64,000 bases of DNA from Phocoena phocoena (GCF_963924675.1 NC_089225.1:109630313-109694312); one strand, 5' to 3'; counted from the first letter of the stretch, positions 47,515 through 59,518 are shown. Notes: generated from the sequence alone by a model not told the origin. A program made the numbers and translations.

Positions 47515-47945
47515 AAAGAACCATAAATTGGTTTCATTGATCTTTCTGTATAGTTTGTCTATTTTCAATTTTATCAATTCTGCTTTTATCATTACTAGTG
47601 CTTTCCTTTTGCTTGCTTTGGGATTAGTTTACCCATCTTTCTAATTTCTTACATTTCTTAAAGTGGAAATATAGATTATTGGCTCGAGACCTTTCTTCTT
47701 CCTTAATATAAGCACTTAATGCTATTAATTTCCCTCTAAGCACTGCTTTAGCTGCATCCCACAAATCTTGATATGCTGTGTTTTCATTTCCATTAAGTTC
47801 AAAATATTTTCCAATACCCTTTGTGACTTCCTTTTTGACTCATGGTTATTTAAATGCTTCTGGTTTAATTTGAAAGTATTTGAGGTTTTCCCAGATACTT
47901 TCTACTATTAATATCCAGTTTAATTCCATTATGATCTGAGAAGCC
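47515..47945 (-). mobile_element. Antisense old L1 ORF2 fragment
   Basis: GTTTCATTGATCTTTCTGTA, TTCCCTCTAAGCACTGCTTT, AGCTGCATCCCACAAATCTT and CCAGTTTAATTCCATTATGA correspond, in order, to the same ORF2 region seen in copies A (about 27200-27600) and B (about 39850-40250), but more diverged. It is an independent, older L1. Confidence 0.8.
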
Positions 47946-48234
47946 CTCCCTTTTCATGCCTATATTTTTCTCTCTGTCAATATATGTGTTCATGCCCCAC
48001 CCATTCTTAAAAAGAGACCCAGCCTTTGATCTTACTTTGTCATACCTATTATTCTCTAACTCCCTTTTACACTTGCTATCTTCCCACCTTCCCTCCCATT
48101 CACATCTGAACCATCTAAGTGCCTTTTGATTTCTTCCTGCTTTCCTAAGCCTGAGGCTGTATACTCTCATTGGTTTCATAAGCTTCTCTAGACTTCTAAG
48201 AATTGTTCTTTTTGTTTAAAGTAGCCAGCGTTCA
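47946..48234. other. No gene seen
   Basis: Unique-looking T-rich sequence; the minus frame at 47865-48179 is partly a shadow of the L1 fragment. Confidence 0.4.
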
Positions 48235-48860
48235 TTTCATTTGCTTCTAATCAGGAATCCTGACTAGTGTTGCTTAAAAGTACCAGAAATGTATCCCTTG
48301 GCCACAGCACGTCATAAATCCTCTCCCAGTTTCAGCATCTCTTCACTATGGCAACCACATCTTGTGATATATAGCAGCAGATACAGAGGCACAGTGAACA
48401 GCAGCGAAGTGAGGAGAGCATTTCAAGAAGGTGGAGGTAATGAACTAGGGCACATTCTTTTGAGAGGTCACGTAAGGTGAAGGCTAAAAATGACCATTTG
48501 GTTTGGCAATGTGGAGGTCAACCGTGGGGTGGCCACATAATTCATCACACAAACCGAGGCCTTTTTGTGAGTGAAAGGAGTCACAATTAATTAATTGGCT
48601 ATAAGCCAACACCATAACAGGCAAACTGAGACATATGGTCTTCTTTTTCCAAGCATAGTGCCTTGAAAGAGTGGTTTTGGTGGAGCAGTAGGTTGAAAAC
48701 ACAACTGGTGTGTGTGGAGAAGAGAATGGGAAGTGAGGAAGGAGACAGCTCTTTTGAGGAGGAAGAGAATAAAGAGCAGCTGAGAACTGGGGTGGGTAAA
48801 AGGAGGCGGAATTGGGGTATGATTTTTATTTTCTTGCCCTTTGTTTTAAGATGAGATATA
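48235..48860 (-). mobile_element. Antisense L2 coding-region fragment
   Basis: TGACCATTTGGTTTGGCAAT, GTGGAGGTCAACCGTGG, then GAGTGGTTTTGGTGGAGCAG, GGAGACAGCTCTTTTGAGGA resemble the reverse complement of part of the L2 reverse-transcriptase region. Diverged, and the stretch between these blocks (48530-48650) is unclear. Confidence 0.5.
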
Positions 48861-49036
48861 TTATAGCGTTTTATATTATAGTGTTTTCATTTTGATAAGA
48901 ATTATCCAATAGACAAGGAGAAATGGGATAATAACAGGAAGGAATTTCTTGAGAAGTGAAAGGGAAGAGATGCAGTGGATGAGAGGGGCTGGCTGCAGAC
49001 AGGAATGGAGACACTCCATCCACTTGAACAAGAGAG

Positions 49037-49447
49037 GTGTCTGCTGTGGGTTGAATTGTGTCCCCGCAAAAGATATGTTGTAGTCCTAACCTCCAGTGTC
49101 TGTGAATGTGACCTTATTTGAAAATAGCGTCTTTGAAGATGTAATTATTAAAATGAGGTCATACTCCATTGGAATTAGGATTTGGTGGGCCATAATCCAA
49201 TCTGGTTAATGTCCATGTGATGACAGAGGCAGAGATTTGAGTGATGAATCTACAAGCCAGAACACCAAGGACTGCTGGCAACACCAGAAGGGAAGAGAAA
49301 GGCATGGAATAGAGTCTCTCCTAGAGCCTTCAGGGAGAGTATGGTCCTCTGACACTGTGATTTCTGAACTGTGAAAGGATACCTTTCTGTTGTTTAAAAG
49401 TACCCAGTTTCCAGTACTTTGTTACAGCTGCCCCAGGAAAGTAACAA
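49037..49447 (+). mobile_element. MaLR LTR (MLT1-like)
   Basis: TGTGGGTTGAATTGTGTCCC, GTTGTAGTCCTAACCTCCAG, AATGTGACCTTATTTGAAAA, TAGCGTCTTTGAAGATGTAA, AAAATGAGGTCATACTCCAT and, at the end, GTACCCAGTTTCCAGTACTT, TGTTACAGCTGCCCCAGGAA form a sense LTR. An internal deletion has removed part of the end region. Confidence 0.78.
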
Positions 49448-51405
49448 AGCATCACAGCAGGGTTCTGATCCAGGGGGGCTGGGAAACAATAATGAGAAGA
49501 TGAGGTTGCTTCCTTGTGATGAAGTAAGATCGAAGCGCTACACCTCCTATGTGTCAGCTAGGGGAAAGGTGAAGGTGAAATATCCTAGGACAGAGAAGAG
49601 AGACGATTAGCACCCTGGTTAAGAGATAATGAAAGACAGTGACAAAGGATAAAAAGAGTGCCTCGTGTGGGCAAAGAAGAAGGTTATAGGCAAACTGTCC
49701 TCCCTCCCCAGGCAAGCAAGCAGCCCAGAAAAACACTCATAAGTGATTATGCCTACAATCACCCTCAGTACTGACCACCTGCTTCCCCATGAAACTCTTC
49801 CCTCCTTGATTCCTTAAAGCTTCGCTCTCCTTTTTCTCTCCTCCCTTCTGACCATCACATCTTTGTCTCAGGACTCTTCTCCTCCCAACCTAGCCCCAAC
49901 CAGCATTGCCCTTACACTCTGCTTTGGCCCCCGTTGTGCTCACTGCTTACTGGTGAACAGCAAGGGCACTGATGGTCCCACAGAGAGAAGCTCTCTGAGG
50001 GGGCCCAAGTTGAATGCACAAGGCTGTGGTCTCTCTTTCCCTCCCCAAAAGGGCACCTCCACATTCTACCTCTGCTTCCATGAGGTTCAGTCAAGTGAAG
50101 ACGCAGAACACTTCCTCCCAGGCACCTTTTCTGAGTCAACTTCTTGAGGAGGTTCTGCAGCAAAACAAGTGGAAAATTCGAGAAAATAAGACAGATCCTA
50201 AAGCACGATGTAGTGAAAGAAAGTCCAAGGTGACAAACAAAGAGAAACAGGTGAAGCTTGGAGGTGGAGTCTAAGGCTTCGGGGAGCCAATGGCAGCATT
50301 TCGAGCCAGTGACAGCGCCAAAGGGGAGCCAGGGATGCTGCATGGGCTGGGGGGGTCCTGGGGGGAGGGTGGGAGCTGAGGTGTGAATCCCAGTAAGGAT
50401 GAAAACTTCCTAGTGAAGGCAAGTCTGAGAGACCAAGCACTGGGAGGCCAGGTAAAGATGTCTGGCGGGGAGGATCCATGACCAGAAGGCTGCACCCTTG
50501 GCTGGGATTTTAATCCCTCAAGCACTTGTCTTGGGGGCAGATGAGACCCACTCAAAGGTGGAACCCAGCTGTGGCTCTCCTGAAACAAGCAGGCTCTGGA
50601 CCAGCCATCGGGTGGCTGCTCACCCACACTCAGCTCTGTGCACAAGCCCTGGGGAGCTTTTACGACACTTGTAGACACCAGTGAGGTGTCACCCATGGGG
50701 GTGTTGGCAAATTTCCCGAGGTCCCATTGTTCTCTGGTAACCCAGCCAAGCCTCTATCAGTAGGAGGACAGAGATGGGCTCCCCGCAGGCTCACCTCCTT
50801 CCGGGAGCCTGAATCACTCCATTAATGACAAAATGGTTCAGAGCTCAGAACCGCCTGGTTTGAATTTCACTAGCTCTGTAATCTTTAGCTCCCATTCCGC
50901 CACACCACCCACCTCCCATCTCTGCTGCTGCTCTGACATTAACATCTGTTCTCACACTCACCTGTTGGTTTTCTTAGATTCCCCTCCTTCTCTGCAGGAT
51001 TCGGTTTGCGATCCTGTTAAAGCTGCACCCCAGTGATTTCTGACCAATTGACCGGCCCTGTGACACAGCCAGCACTCAGCAGGAGAAAGTTCCCAGAACC
51101 CTTGTGCCAGCTACAAATTGGCACTTGCCACCTGCCTCTACAAGCATTAGATCACAAGCTGCTGCAACCACTGACTTTCAACACCCCCTGAAAGGAGTTC
51201 AGGGTGGAGACCAGCAATGAGGCACTCTGAACTGGCAGAACAGGTCTTCAGATAGATATTTTCAGGAAGAGATTTTCTGCGCCCAGTACTTGCATCTCCT
51301 TGTATCTAGAAAAGCACTAAAATCCTTCATGGTGACGTCTGCTCCTCATGACTAGCAGAAACCTTCACGAGACTAGTAGCAACCTTCTGCAAAAACGTGC
51401 ACTTG
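49448..51405. other. No gene; mostly unique, one MIR trace
   Basis: About 2 kb without a recognised gene. A MIR-like piece lies at about 50828-50890 (AAAATGGTTCAGAGCTCAGA, GGTTTGAATTTCACTAGCTC). Frames of 90-145 codons on both strands at 49863-50696 overlap one another and show no known domain. Confidence 0.5.
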
Positions 51406-51600
51406 AGGACCTCCCTGGTGGCGCAGTGGTTGAGAGTCCGCCTGCCAGTGCAGGGGACACGGGTTCGTGCCCCGGTCTGGGAAGATCCCACATGCCGCGG
51501 AGCGGCTGGGCCCGTGAGCCATGGCCCCTGAGCCTGCGCGTCTGGAGCCTGTGCTCCGCAACGGGAGAGGCCACAGCAGTGAGAGACCCGCGTACCGCAA

Positions 51601-51631
<31 letters not shown>
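51406..51631 (+). mobile_element. CHR SINE (short), with A tail and (TA)n
   Basis: ACCTCCCTGGTGGCGCAGTG begins the element; A box and B box (GGTTCGTGCCCC) are intact. The tail is a 19-base A run (51600-51618) followed by TATATATATATAT. I could not find a convincing target duplication. Confidence 0.92.
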
Positions 51632-51959
51632 GCTCGATTATGTGTACTCCCCCTCCAGCAAAATCACATATATGCTGACCTTCCTCCCACCTCAAACAGG
51701 TCTCAGTTTGCCCCCAATAAAACTTAACTCACAGCTCTCATGTTGTGCATTTTTTCTTCAGTCGACACTTGCTTCGTTCACAGCAGACTCCCTGGGCCAC
51801 TTCATCTTAGCTCCTGCTTTGTTTTGTAAAATATGCAAGAGGATGTTTTGTAAACAATTATAAAATAGACTGGATTTCCTTCTTTATTTTCCTCTCCTTC
51901 CCTCCCTCCCCCTTGCTCCCTCTTCTTGCCTCCCAGCTCCCATCTCCAACGCCTTTCTC

Positions 51960-52415
51960 AGTGAGCACCCTCACACTTGCACACGATCCCTCACACCTGC
52001 ACACACCCCTTACACCTGTACACACACCTGCATACCTGCACATACACCCTCACACCTGTACACACACACCCCACACATGCACACACCCCATCAACCTGTA
52101 CACACACCCTCACACCTGCACATACCCCCTCACACCTGTACACACCCCTCACACCTGCACACACACCCCACACATGCACACACCCCATCAACCTGTACAC
52201 ACACCCTCACACCTGCACATACCCCCTCACACCTGTACACACCCCTCACACCTGCACACACACCCCACACATGCACACACCCCATCAACTTGTACACACA
52301 CCCTCACACGTGAACACACAGCTTCACACCTATACACATACCCTCACACCTGCACACACCCCTCATACCTGCACACACACCTTCACACCTGCACACACAC
52401 CCACACCTGTAGGCA
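51960..52415. repeat. CA-rich minisatellite with 97-bp higher-order period
   Basis: The basic unit is a variant of CTCACACCTGCACACACC, about 14-18 bp. A larger block repeats: CCCCACACATG occurs at 52069, 52166 and 52263, giving two exact 97-bp steps, and the sequence between is almost identical. Outer units are more varied. Translated frames give Thr/His/Cys/Pro repeats on the plus strand and Cys/Val/Gly on the minus strand; I do not regard these as genes. Confidence 0.95.
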
Positions 52416-53043
52416 CACTCATTAGTGAGCCTGGGGCTCCATGCTGGGAAGACAAAGACGATTCCAGGCACTCACCATCCCGTGAGGCAGAGGGAACCTC
52501 CCCAGGGTCTCACTGGACTGTTTGGTGACCAGATACTCTTCAAGCTCAGTGCCCCCAGGACCAGGAACGCGGTTTTCAACTCATGACACACCTCCCATCA
52601 CTTTGAGGGTCATGCTGCGTTTTGGAGTATTTCATCCCCCCAAAATCCAGCAAATGGTCACTTCCAGGGCTTCCCTGAAGCAGTAACCCCTGTAAAGGGG
52701 GCAGGCTGTAAAGCACAGGCCCGCAGCATCCCTCACTGCGCTTGGGTACCACATCTGCCTCCCCGGAGCACCCCACAGGGGAGCAAGGCCAACGGAGCAG
52801 GGCTGGCCCTGCAGAGCCCTGCATCCCTGTGTGTGTCACACGCCCAAACTCACACCCAGAGCAGCAGTGAGAGCCCCATAACTGAGCTGCAGCACTAATG
52901 AGGCACTTTATAAGCAACGGGATCCATTGGATCCATGGAAGAGAGATATAACAAAATAATTAGGTTTGACAAAAATGCCCGTGAGCAAGACAGAATGTGA
53001 CAGGGCTGACAGCTTAAATCAGTTACTTAAAAACGCAGAAGCT
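52416..53043. other. No gene seen
   Basis: Unique-looking sequence between the minisatellite and the next SINE. The frame at 52576-52917 on the minus strand has no recognised similarity. Confidence 0.5.
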
Positions 53044-53255
53044 GGGGCTTCCCTGGTGGCGCAGTGGTTGAGAGTCCGCCTGCCGATGCAGGCGACGCGG
53101 GTTCGTGCCCCGGTCCGGGAAGATTCCACATGCCGCGGAGCGGCTGGGCCCATGAGCCATGGACGCTGAGCCTGCGCGTCCGGAGCCTGTGCTCCGCAAC
53201 GGGAGAGGCCACAACTGTGAGAGGCCCGCGTACCGCAAAAAAAAAAAAAAAAAAA
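53044..53255 (+). mobile_element. CHR SINE (short)
   Basis: GGGGCTTCCCTGGTGGCGCA start, A box TGGCGCAGTGG, B box GGTTCGTGCCCC and a 19-base A tail (53237-53255). It lies 249 bp from an oppositely oriented CHR copy at 53505. A clean target duplication was not found. Confidence 0.93.
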
Positions 53256-53504
53256 GGAACAGGACATAAAGTTGGACTCTAATAAGGAGGAAGGACCCAC
53301 CAGAGATTTTAAATGCTAATTGCACATGCAGGCAACCTGCAGTGGGAGGAACAGAGCTTCCGTATCCTGTGAAGCATCTCTCCTTCAGATCCTTCTGTGT
53401 ATCCACGTGATCGTCCATAACAAAGCTGAGTATAAATTATGGAAAAGATCATCCTAGGGATGTCGTAATCCCACAGGAGCTGGGCCACGGAGGAACCTAC
53501 TTTT

Positions 53505-53803
53505 TATTTATTTTTTTTTAACTGCTTATTTATTTATTTTTGGCTGTGTTGGGTCTTCGTTTCTGCGCGAGGGCTTTCTCTAGTTGCGGCGAGCAGCGGC
53601 CACTCTTCATCGCGGTACGCAGGCCTCTCACTGTTGTGGCCTCTCCCGTTGCGGAGCACAGGCTCCAGACGCGCAAGCTCAGTTGTTGTGGCTCATGGGC
53701 CCAGTTGCTCCACGGCATGTGGGATCCTCCCAAACCGGGGCTCAAACCCGTATCCCCGGCATCGGCAGGCAGACTCTCAACCACTGCACCACCAGGGAAG
53801 CCC
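53505..53803 (-). mobile_element. CHR SINE (long form) with 17-bp target duplication
   Basis: On the minus strand it starts GGGGCTTCCCTGGTGGTGCA and includes the longer 3' part (GAGAAAGCCCTCGCGCAGAA, CCCAACACAGCCAAAAATAA). The B box is GGTTTGAGCCCC. The perfect 17-bp duplication CGGAGGAACCTACTTTT is at 53488-53504 and 53804-53820. Confidence 0.95.
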
Positions 53804-53820
53804 CGGAGGAACCTACTTTT

Positions 53821-55228
53821 GAAAGAAGGTCAGAAAAGCCGGGGAGAATTTCCTTCTCCTTCCCCAGCTGCGAGTCCAGACCCCCACATCGGGCAGTGAC
53901 TCGGAAGATGCCTGGCAACATCTCTCCTTCCTACGAAGGCTCACCCTCTTTTCCAAGACGGCCTGGAGAAAGAAGTTTGTTTGTGACTTTCAGATGTTCT
54001 CGGTTAATAAGATTGAGAAGTGTCCCCCTTCTGATCGCCTGACTTGCCTGTTGGGACCATCCAGTTGACAGCATAACCTGAACACCAGGACCTCACGGGC
54101 AGGCAGCCGAAAATCAACCAAACCTACAGCAAAGTGAAGCTCGCAAAGGCCCCCCCACTCCTCCCGAGAGCCCTGACTCCGGATCCCAGGCCCTCCTCCA
54201 AACTCCCCTCCCCCACTTCCGGGAGCCCCCAGGGCTCTGTGCTCAGGGTGCTGCTTTCCATCCCAGGGGTCCTCCCCAGGCATCTGGCCACTGGGATGCC
54301 ACATGTGAACACTGACCCCAGTGACGACCCCAACCCCAGGGCACCAAGGCCACCCGAGGAGTCCCTCTGATAGGAATCACGTGTCCTCAAAGACGGGGAG
54401 GGTGTCCTGGGAGCCCCTCAGCAGCACTGCTTTGCCTCCACAACTCAGGCCCCTGGGGAGCAGTGCCTTCAACATCATCCCTTGTGGCTCAAATGTGGCC
54501 CGTGGGGCTGAGCTGGGGAAGAGAAGGGACCCCACATTCCCCTCCTGCCCTGTCCCCACCTGAGCCCTCACTCAGCCCCTCCCCTCTCCTTCCCCCTTAG
54601 AGAGCAACCCATAAAAAAACAGCTGCCTGGGATATACCAGGGCCTCTGACGTTCCATGGCTAGACCCTGGTTAAGCTGTGTCCACATGCCTGGTCCACGA
54701 AGCAAAAAGAGCCTTTGTTAGAAGTGGGGCGGGGAGAGCAGGGGACCAAGTCAGAAGACCCCTGCGCATCTCCCACAACAGTAACCACTGGGCAGCCCGG
54801 TGACCTTGGACTCAGAGAGGTGGGCCAGGTGCTGCTTGCCATACCTGCCCTGCAAGTGTGGGGAGTGGTGTACAGAGCAGATACTCCTTGGGCAAACCAT
54901 GCAGAAATCCTAAGGTCCTACACACATGCTAGCCATTGCCCGGATTAATAATGACACTGATAATCATAGCAATAGTAATAGGTCAGAATACTCTGGGGAA
55001 AACCTCATTAGAGGAACTTATTCCCTCTGTTGTATGGAAAGGTGTCTAAAGACACCTCCGGGTGTTGGAAGAGGACAAACTCCCCCTCCCCTCTCCCCAG
55101 AACAGGAGCTAAATACAATGGGGGTGGCCAGGGTGGGCCCCGCCTGAAATGCTGGTACAACTGGGCGGTGCTTAAATTGTCCGCGGAGGGGGACTTCTTT
55201 GGTAAAAATACAACTTAATGGAATCCAT
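53821..55228. other. No gene; GC-rich unique sequence
   Basis: Relatively GC-rich, with several overlapping open frames on both strands around 53990-54570, none with a recognised domain. CpG is not obviously enriched, so I do not call a CpG island. No repeat was recognised. Confidence 0.5.
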
Positions 55229-55600
55229 CATTGTATTACTTTGCTAGGGCTACTGAAACAAAATACAGTAGGCGGCTGTATTTCCTCACAGTTCTGGAGG
55301 CTTGAAATCCAAGATCAAGGCATGGGCAGGGTTCGTTCCTTCTGAGGCCTCCCTCTTTGGCTTGCAGACGGCCATCTTCTTGCTGTGTCCTCACGTGGTC
55401 TGCTTTCTGTGCGTGTCTGTGTCCTAATCTCCTCCTCTTACAAGGACACCGGTCATACTGGGTTACGCCCCACCCATATGACCTCATTTAACCTTAATTA
55501 CCTCTTTAAAGACCCCATTTCCAAATCCAGTCACATTCTGAGGTACTGGGGGTTAGGACTTCAATATATGAATTTGGGAGTGGATAACAATCATTATTAT
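55229..55600 (-). mobile_element. Antisense MaLR LTR (MLT1-like)
   Basis: TTGTATTACTTTGCTAGGGC, TTTCCTCACAGTTCTGGAGG, GTTCGTTCCTTCTGAGGCCT, GGCCATCTTCTTGCTGTGTC, CAAGGACACCGGTCATACTG, CTTTAAAGACCCCATTTCCA and GTACTGGGGGTTAGGACTTC are the reverse complement of a well-kept MLT1-type LTR. Confidence 0.85.
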
Positions 55601-57442
55601 TTAATCTTTCCACAACCAAGTAAAAAGGTTATTAAAGATAAAGAAACTGAGACCAAAAAAATGTCTCTAACTGCCTGGGGCTTTTAGGACTCGCTGCCCA
55701 CTGGGGGGAGTGGTCAGGGGACACTGCAGCTATGCCAAGGTCAAAGTCTCCCAGGGTGGTCCAGCCAATGACCTGGGGGGTAGGGGAGCTTGGCCATTTC
55801 CACCAACGAGGACCTCCCCTAATGGGCAGGTCTGCTCCGGGCCTCCCAGACAGGCAGGGACTTTGTAGGGTCTGCACGGTGCGTGGGCTGAGAGCTTTCC
55901 CCCCAGTGCCCCTACCTCTCTTTTCGTGGTTGTTTGTCCCCAATAAGCCTTTTGAGTGCCCCCCTCCATCTCGGCTGCCACAGATGGTAACAGACCCCAG
56001 ACTGTCTGACCACCCCTGGTTGTGGGAAGATACACCATACAGAACAACTTCCCCTTCATGCTCAGTCATCCTTAGAGGTGCTGGTTGGTGGGCAGGGATG
56101 GGGTGTCAGGCATGCACTGCATACCATACACCCCTTAAAAATATTGGAAATTGCTCAAAACTGATACTCTCACCTACACTGGGCTTGCATAGATGTTTTC
56201 TGGAGTGATGCAATGGAATTGGTCACAGTGACCGGGGCAGGAGATACCAGGGTGCAGTGGGCCGGGTGGGAAGAATTTTCTATTCCTGAGGCCTGGATTC
56301 TTTGTGAAGACTCAAGCTTAGGAAACCTCAGCACAGCCCCCTTTCAAGGCCCTGGGAGAGGGGACGGGGGTCCCAATGTGCTCATAAGGACCTATGCTTT
56401 TGTGAGAGCTGCCAAAGTTTTTCTTCTTAAAGAAGGGCCCTGGAATTGTCTAAACTTCAGACCCCACAAAACTGAGCTCCGTCCCCACTTTTCACAAACA
56501 TCCTTCCCTACACGTTAAAATGTTACCACGGGCACGTGTTACAGCTTAACCGTGTTTTCGTTGCTATGTTACAACCCAGAATGAACAGGAGAGGATGTAG
56601 AAAGGGAGGGAAATTAACATACGGTTCAACCGCTAGAAAGAAAGACCTTGGCAGAGCAAAGAAGGGAAATACTGGAGACTGAAAAGGGTTTTTACAAATC
56701 AAACACCGAAACGAAATGACTCCTCAAAACTCCTGGGAGTGGTGGTATTTGCTGTGGAGGAAAAACACGGGGGTTGCTTTCCTGGGTGATGCCATGTAAG
56801 GTTCCATGAGAAACAGCAATGAAACCGGCAGTCAAAGCATGTTTCCTGACCTCCCTTCACATCCTGCAGGGAACGTTGGCCCACAAGCAGGGAACAACAG
56901 AATGCTGAAACGGGGAAAAGCAGGGCTGCCAGGACGGCAAGTTGTGCTCAGGCCACCTGCGCAGTGATTCACACGCCCTCCCTGGGGCTGAGAGTGGCTC
57001 ACAGACCTTGCTTCCCTACCTTCACCGGGATCCCAGACCCACCAGCCCTGCAGATGTCTGGGGCCATTGAGAGGAAGATAATTGCCCCCGTTACGTTTCC
57101 TTTTACGAAGCCCTTCAAACGTGGTCTTCCCTAGAAGAGTAGCAGAGCTTTCCAATAAATACGCTTTCTTGTAATTCTCATGCAAGTCAGGGTGGTGAGG
57201 CAGACCCCCATGGTGTCCAGTTTTCTCAAGCAGTGAAAACAATCATCAGACTGTTCTAGACCCAGCTGCACCCCAACCAACTAAACAAGTGACTTAGGGC
57301 TTCTGACTTAACCCCTCCTGTCTCAGTTTCGCCATCCTTAAAAAGGAATCATGACATTTTTTGAGAAGCTCAAAAGAAATCACGCTTCTGAGAGAGCCGT
57401 AAAAACCAGAGTGCTTTCCAAACATTAAGACTTTATCATTCG
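55601..57442. other. No gene seen
   Basis: Unique-looking sequence. Overlapping frames at 55632-56208 and 56832-57242 on both strands show no recognised protein. Confidence 0.5.
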
Positions 57443-57452
57443 CAGCTTTGTG

Positions 57453-57881
57453 GGGTTTTTTTTTTATATCTTTATTGGAGTATAATTGCTTTACAATGGT
57501 GTGTTAGTTTCTGCTGTATAACAAAGTGAATCAGCTATACATATACATATGTTCCCATATCTCTTCCCTCTCGTGTCTCCCTCCCTCCCACCCTCCCTAT
57601 CCCACCCCTCTAGGTGGTCACAAACCACCTAGCTGATCTCCCTGTGCTATGTGGCTGCTTCCCACTAGCTATCTATTTTACGTTTGGTAGTGTATATATG
57701 TCCATGCCACTCTCTCACTTTGTCACAGCTTACCCTTCCCCCTCCCCATATACCCTGAGAAAACCATAATTCAAAAAGAGTCATGTACCAATATGTTCAT
57801 TGCAGCTCTATTCACAATAGCCAGGAGATGGAAACAACCTAAGTGTCCGTCATCAGATGAATGGATAAAGAAGATGTGACA
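57453..57881 (-). mobile_element. L1 3' end with 5' inversion (twin priming)
   Basis: The left part (57453 to about 57750) is the antisense 3' UTR of the copy A subfamily, starting with a poly-T and ATCTTTATTGGAGTATAATT. The right part (about 57751-57881) is in the opposite, sense orientation and comes from further upstream in L1 (AGTCATGTACCAATATGTTC, CTATTCACAATAGCCAGGAG, ATGGATAAAGAAGATGTG). A perfect 10-bp target duplication, CAGCTTTGTG at 57443-57452 and 57882-57891, encloses both parts, so this is a single insertion. Confidence 0.93.
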
Positions 57882-57891
57882 CAGCTTTGTG

Positions 57892-59099
57892 TTTTGATGT
57901 GGAAATTTTGGTTGTAACTTAACCCAGAATTACACTGGAGCCAAGAGCAAGTCTTCTAGATACATTCCCTCTGAGGAGATCATCATTCTGCCGTAAAGGC
58001 TGTGTCTCGTCTGATATTGCCTCATTTCTATGCATGTACCCGTAGGTCTTCCTCACCTTTCAAACCCTTTGATCAGGTTAATACTCACCTTGCCCATATT
58101 TCATATCTTTCCTCTTCATAATTCAGCCCTGCCTACTAGATTCATTGCTCCATTCAGCAAATTGTACAGAACTTCTGGCAGCCCCACTGCTAGACCAGAG
58201 ACGCATGGGGAAAACGTCCAGACAGACGCTGGTTATGAAGCAGTGAAGTAACTGCTGACATGGGGCCAGGTACCCCAGGCCCTGGGAACACTAAGGAGGG
58301 CGTGATCAGGGCACAGGATCAGATTTTATTAGTTTTAGTTTCTTCTTATTTCTCTTTCCCAAAGCCTGGGAATTTGCACAGATCTTTGAGGTGACCAAAT
58401 CTGGATGAGTTTGTTGAAAATGAATTAGAAAACAGAGACATAATTTGAAATAAATGAATCACTTAAAAGGAAAAACATATTCCAGGTCTAATGTACAATT
58501 AAAGAGTTGATGATCCAAGGACACTTCCTCTATTCTAGAGTATTCTAGAGAGGAATATAAGAAGACATGACTCAGAGTGAAAGCAAAGCCCAATAGATAG
58601 CACAAGTAAACTAGACCTAGAAAGATGGTCAGCAAACGGGAATCTTTCACCAGTTGAGACCAAGGTCATTCTTGAGGATTTATGCACCGAAGCTTTCAGT
58701 TTGTAGGATTAAGAGAACCTTATAAGTCAGTTGTGTGTTAGATCACTTGCAAAAGCTTTTTAAAGTCAAGCATTGTGTGTGATGTGAAGTTATTGTTCTG
58801 AGAACACGTCATCGGAGAACAAGTCCTTATCTGACCAAAACAAATAGACTGGACCATCAGTGTTGACGTCGCTGCTTGATGGTTTTGGAAGTGACACAAT
58901 TCTAAAAGCACGATCACCCGCTGTTAACGAAAAATTAAATGAGAGGCCATACTTAGCGCAACACATAAAAAGCCCAGCCAGGGAAAGACTCATGTGAGTT
59001 TCCCCCAGCAGGACATTCCTCTCTCTTCTGCCCACTCTGGGAACTTGAATCTCGACCCTACTTGCCAGTGAGGACCCCCTGATCAGAACCCTCCCCCTT
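57892..59099. other. No gene seen
   Basis: Unique-looking sequence with no recognised gene or confident repeat. Confidence 0.5.
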
Positions 59100-59297
59100 A
59101 TCCCAAGATCTGGGTTCATATCCCAGCTCTGTTACTCCCCAGCCCTGTGAGCTAATTCTTTGACTTCTCCAAACCTTCATTTTCTCAACTAAACTAGAGA
59201 TAATGGTGCTTGGTCTCAGGGTTGCTATGGGAATTCATCGTGACACTGTGTGCTTAGCCCAGCGTCATTACGAAAGTGCTCAATAAAAGTTAAATAT
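59100..59297 (+). mobile_element. MIR SINE
   Basis: TCTGGGTTCATATCCCAGCT, CTGTTACTCCCCAGCCCTGT, TCTCCAAACCTTCATTTTCT, TCAGGGTTGCTATGGGAATT and AAAGTGCTCAATAAAAGTTA run through the MIR core to its 3' end. A CHR SINE is inserted at the end. Confidence 0.85.
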
Positions 59298-59298
59298 T

Positions 59299-59510
59299 GG
59301 GGCTTCCCTGGTGGCGCAGTGGTTGAGAGTCCGCCTGCCGATGCAGGGGACGCGGGTTCGTGCCCCGGTCCGGGAAGATCTCTCATGCCGCGGAGCGGCT
59401 GGGCCCGTGAGCCGTGGCCGCTGAGCCTGCGCGTCCGGAGCCTGTGCTCCGCAACGGGAGAGGCCACAACAGTGAGAGGCCTGCGTGCCACCCCCCCCCA
59501 AAAAATAAGA
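59299..59510 (+). mobile_element. CHR SINE (short), inserted at the end of a MIR
   Basis: GGGGCTTCCCTGGTGGCGCA start, intact A and B boxes. The 3' end is unusual: nine C residues (59491-59499) replace the usual GCGTACCGC before a short A tail. TAAATATT at 59291-59298 and 59511-59518 is a likely target duplication of at least 8 bp. Confidence 0.93.
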
Positions 59511-59518
59511 TAAATATT

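Noticed and set aside
51960..52415. Regular repeats that might suggest a CRISPR array
   Set aside because: Repeats are contiguous variants without unique spacers, in a mammalian genome; this is a minisatellite.
51913..52528. Two overlapping plus-strand frames of 170 and 183 codons, rich in Thr, His, Pro and Cys
   Set aside because: They are translations of the CA-rich minisatellite in different frames. A period not divisible by 3 (97) keeps several frames open at once.
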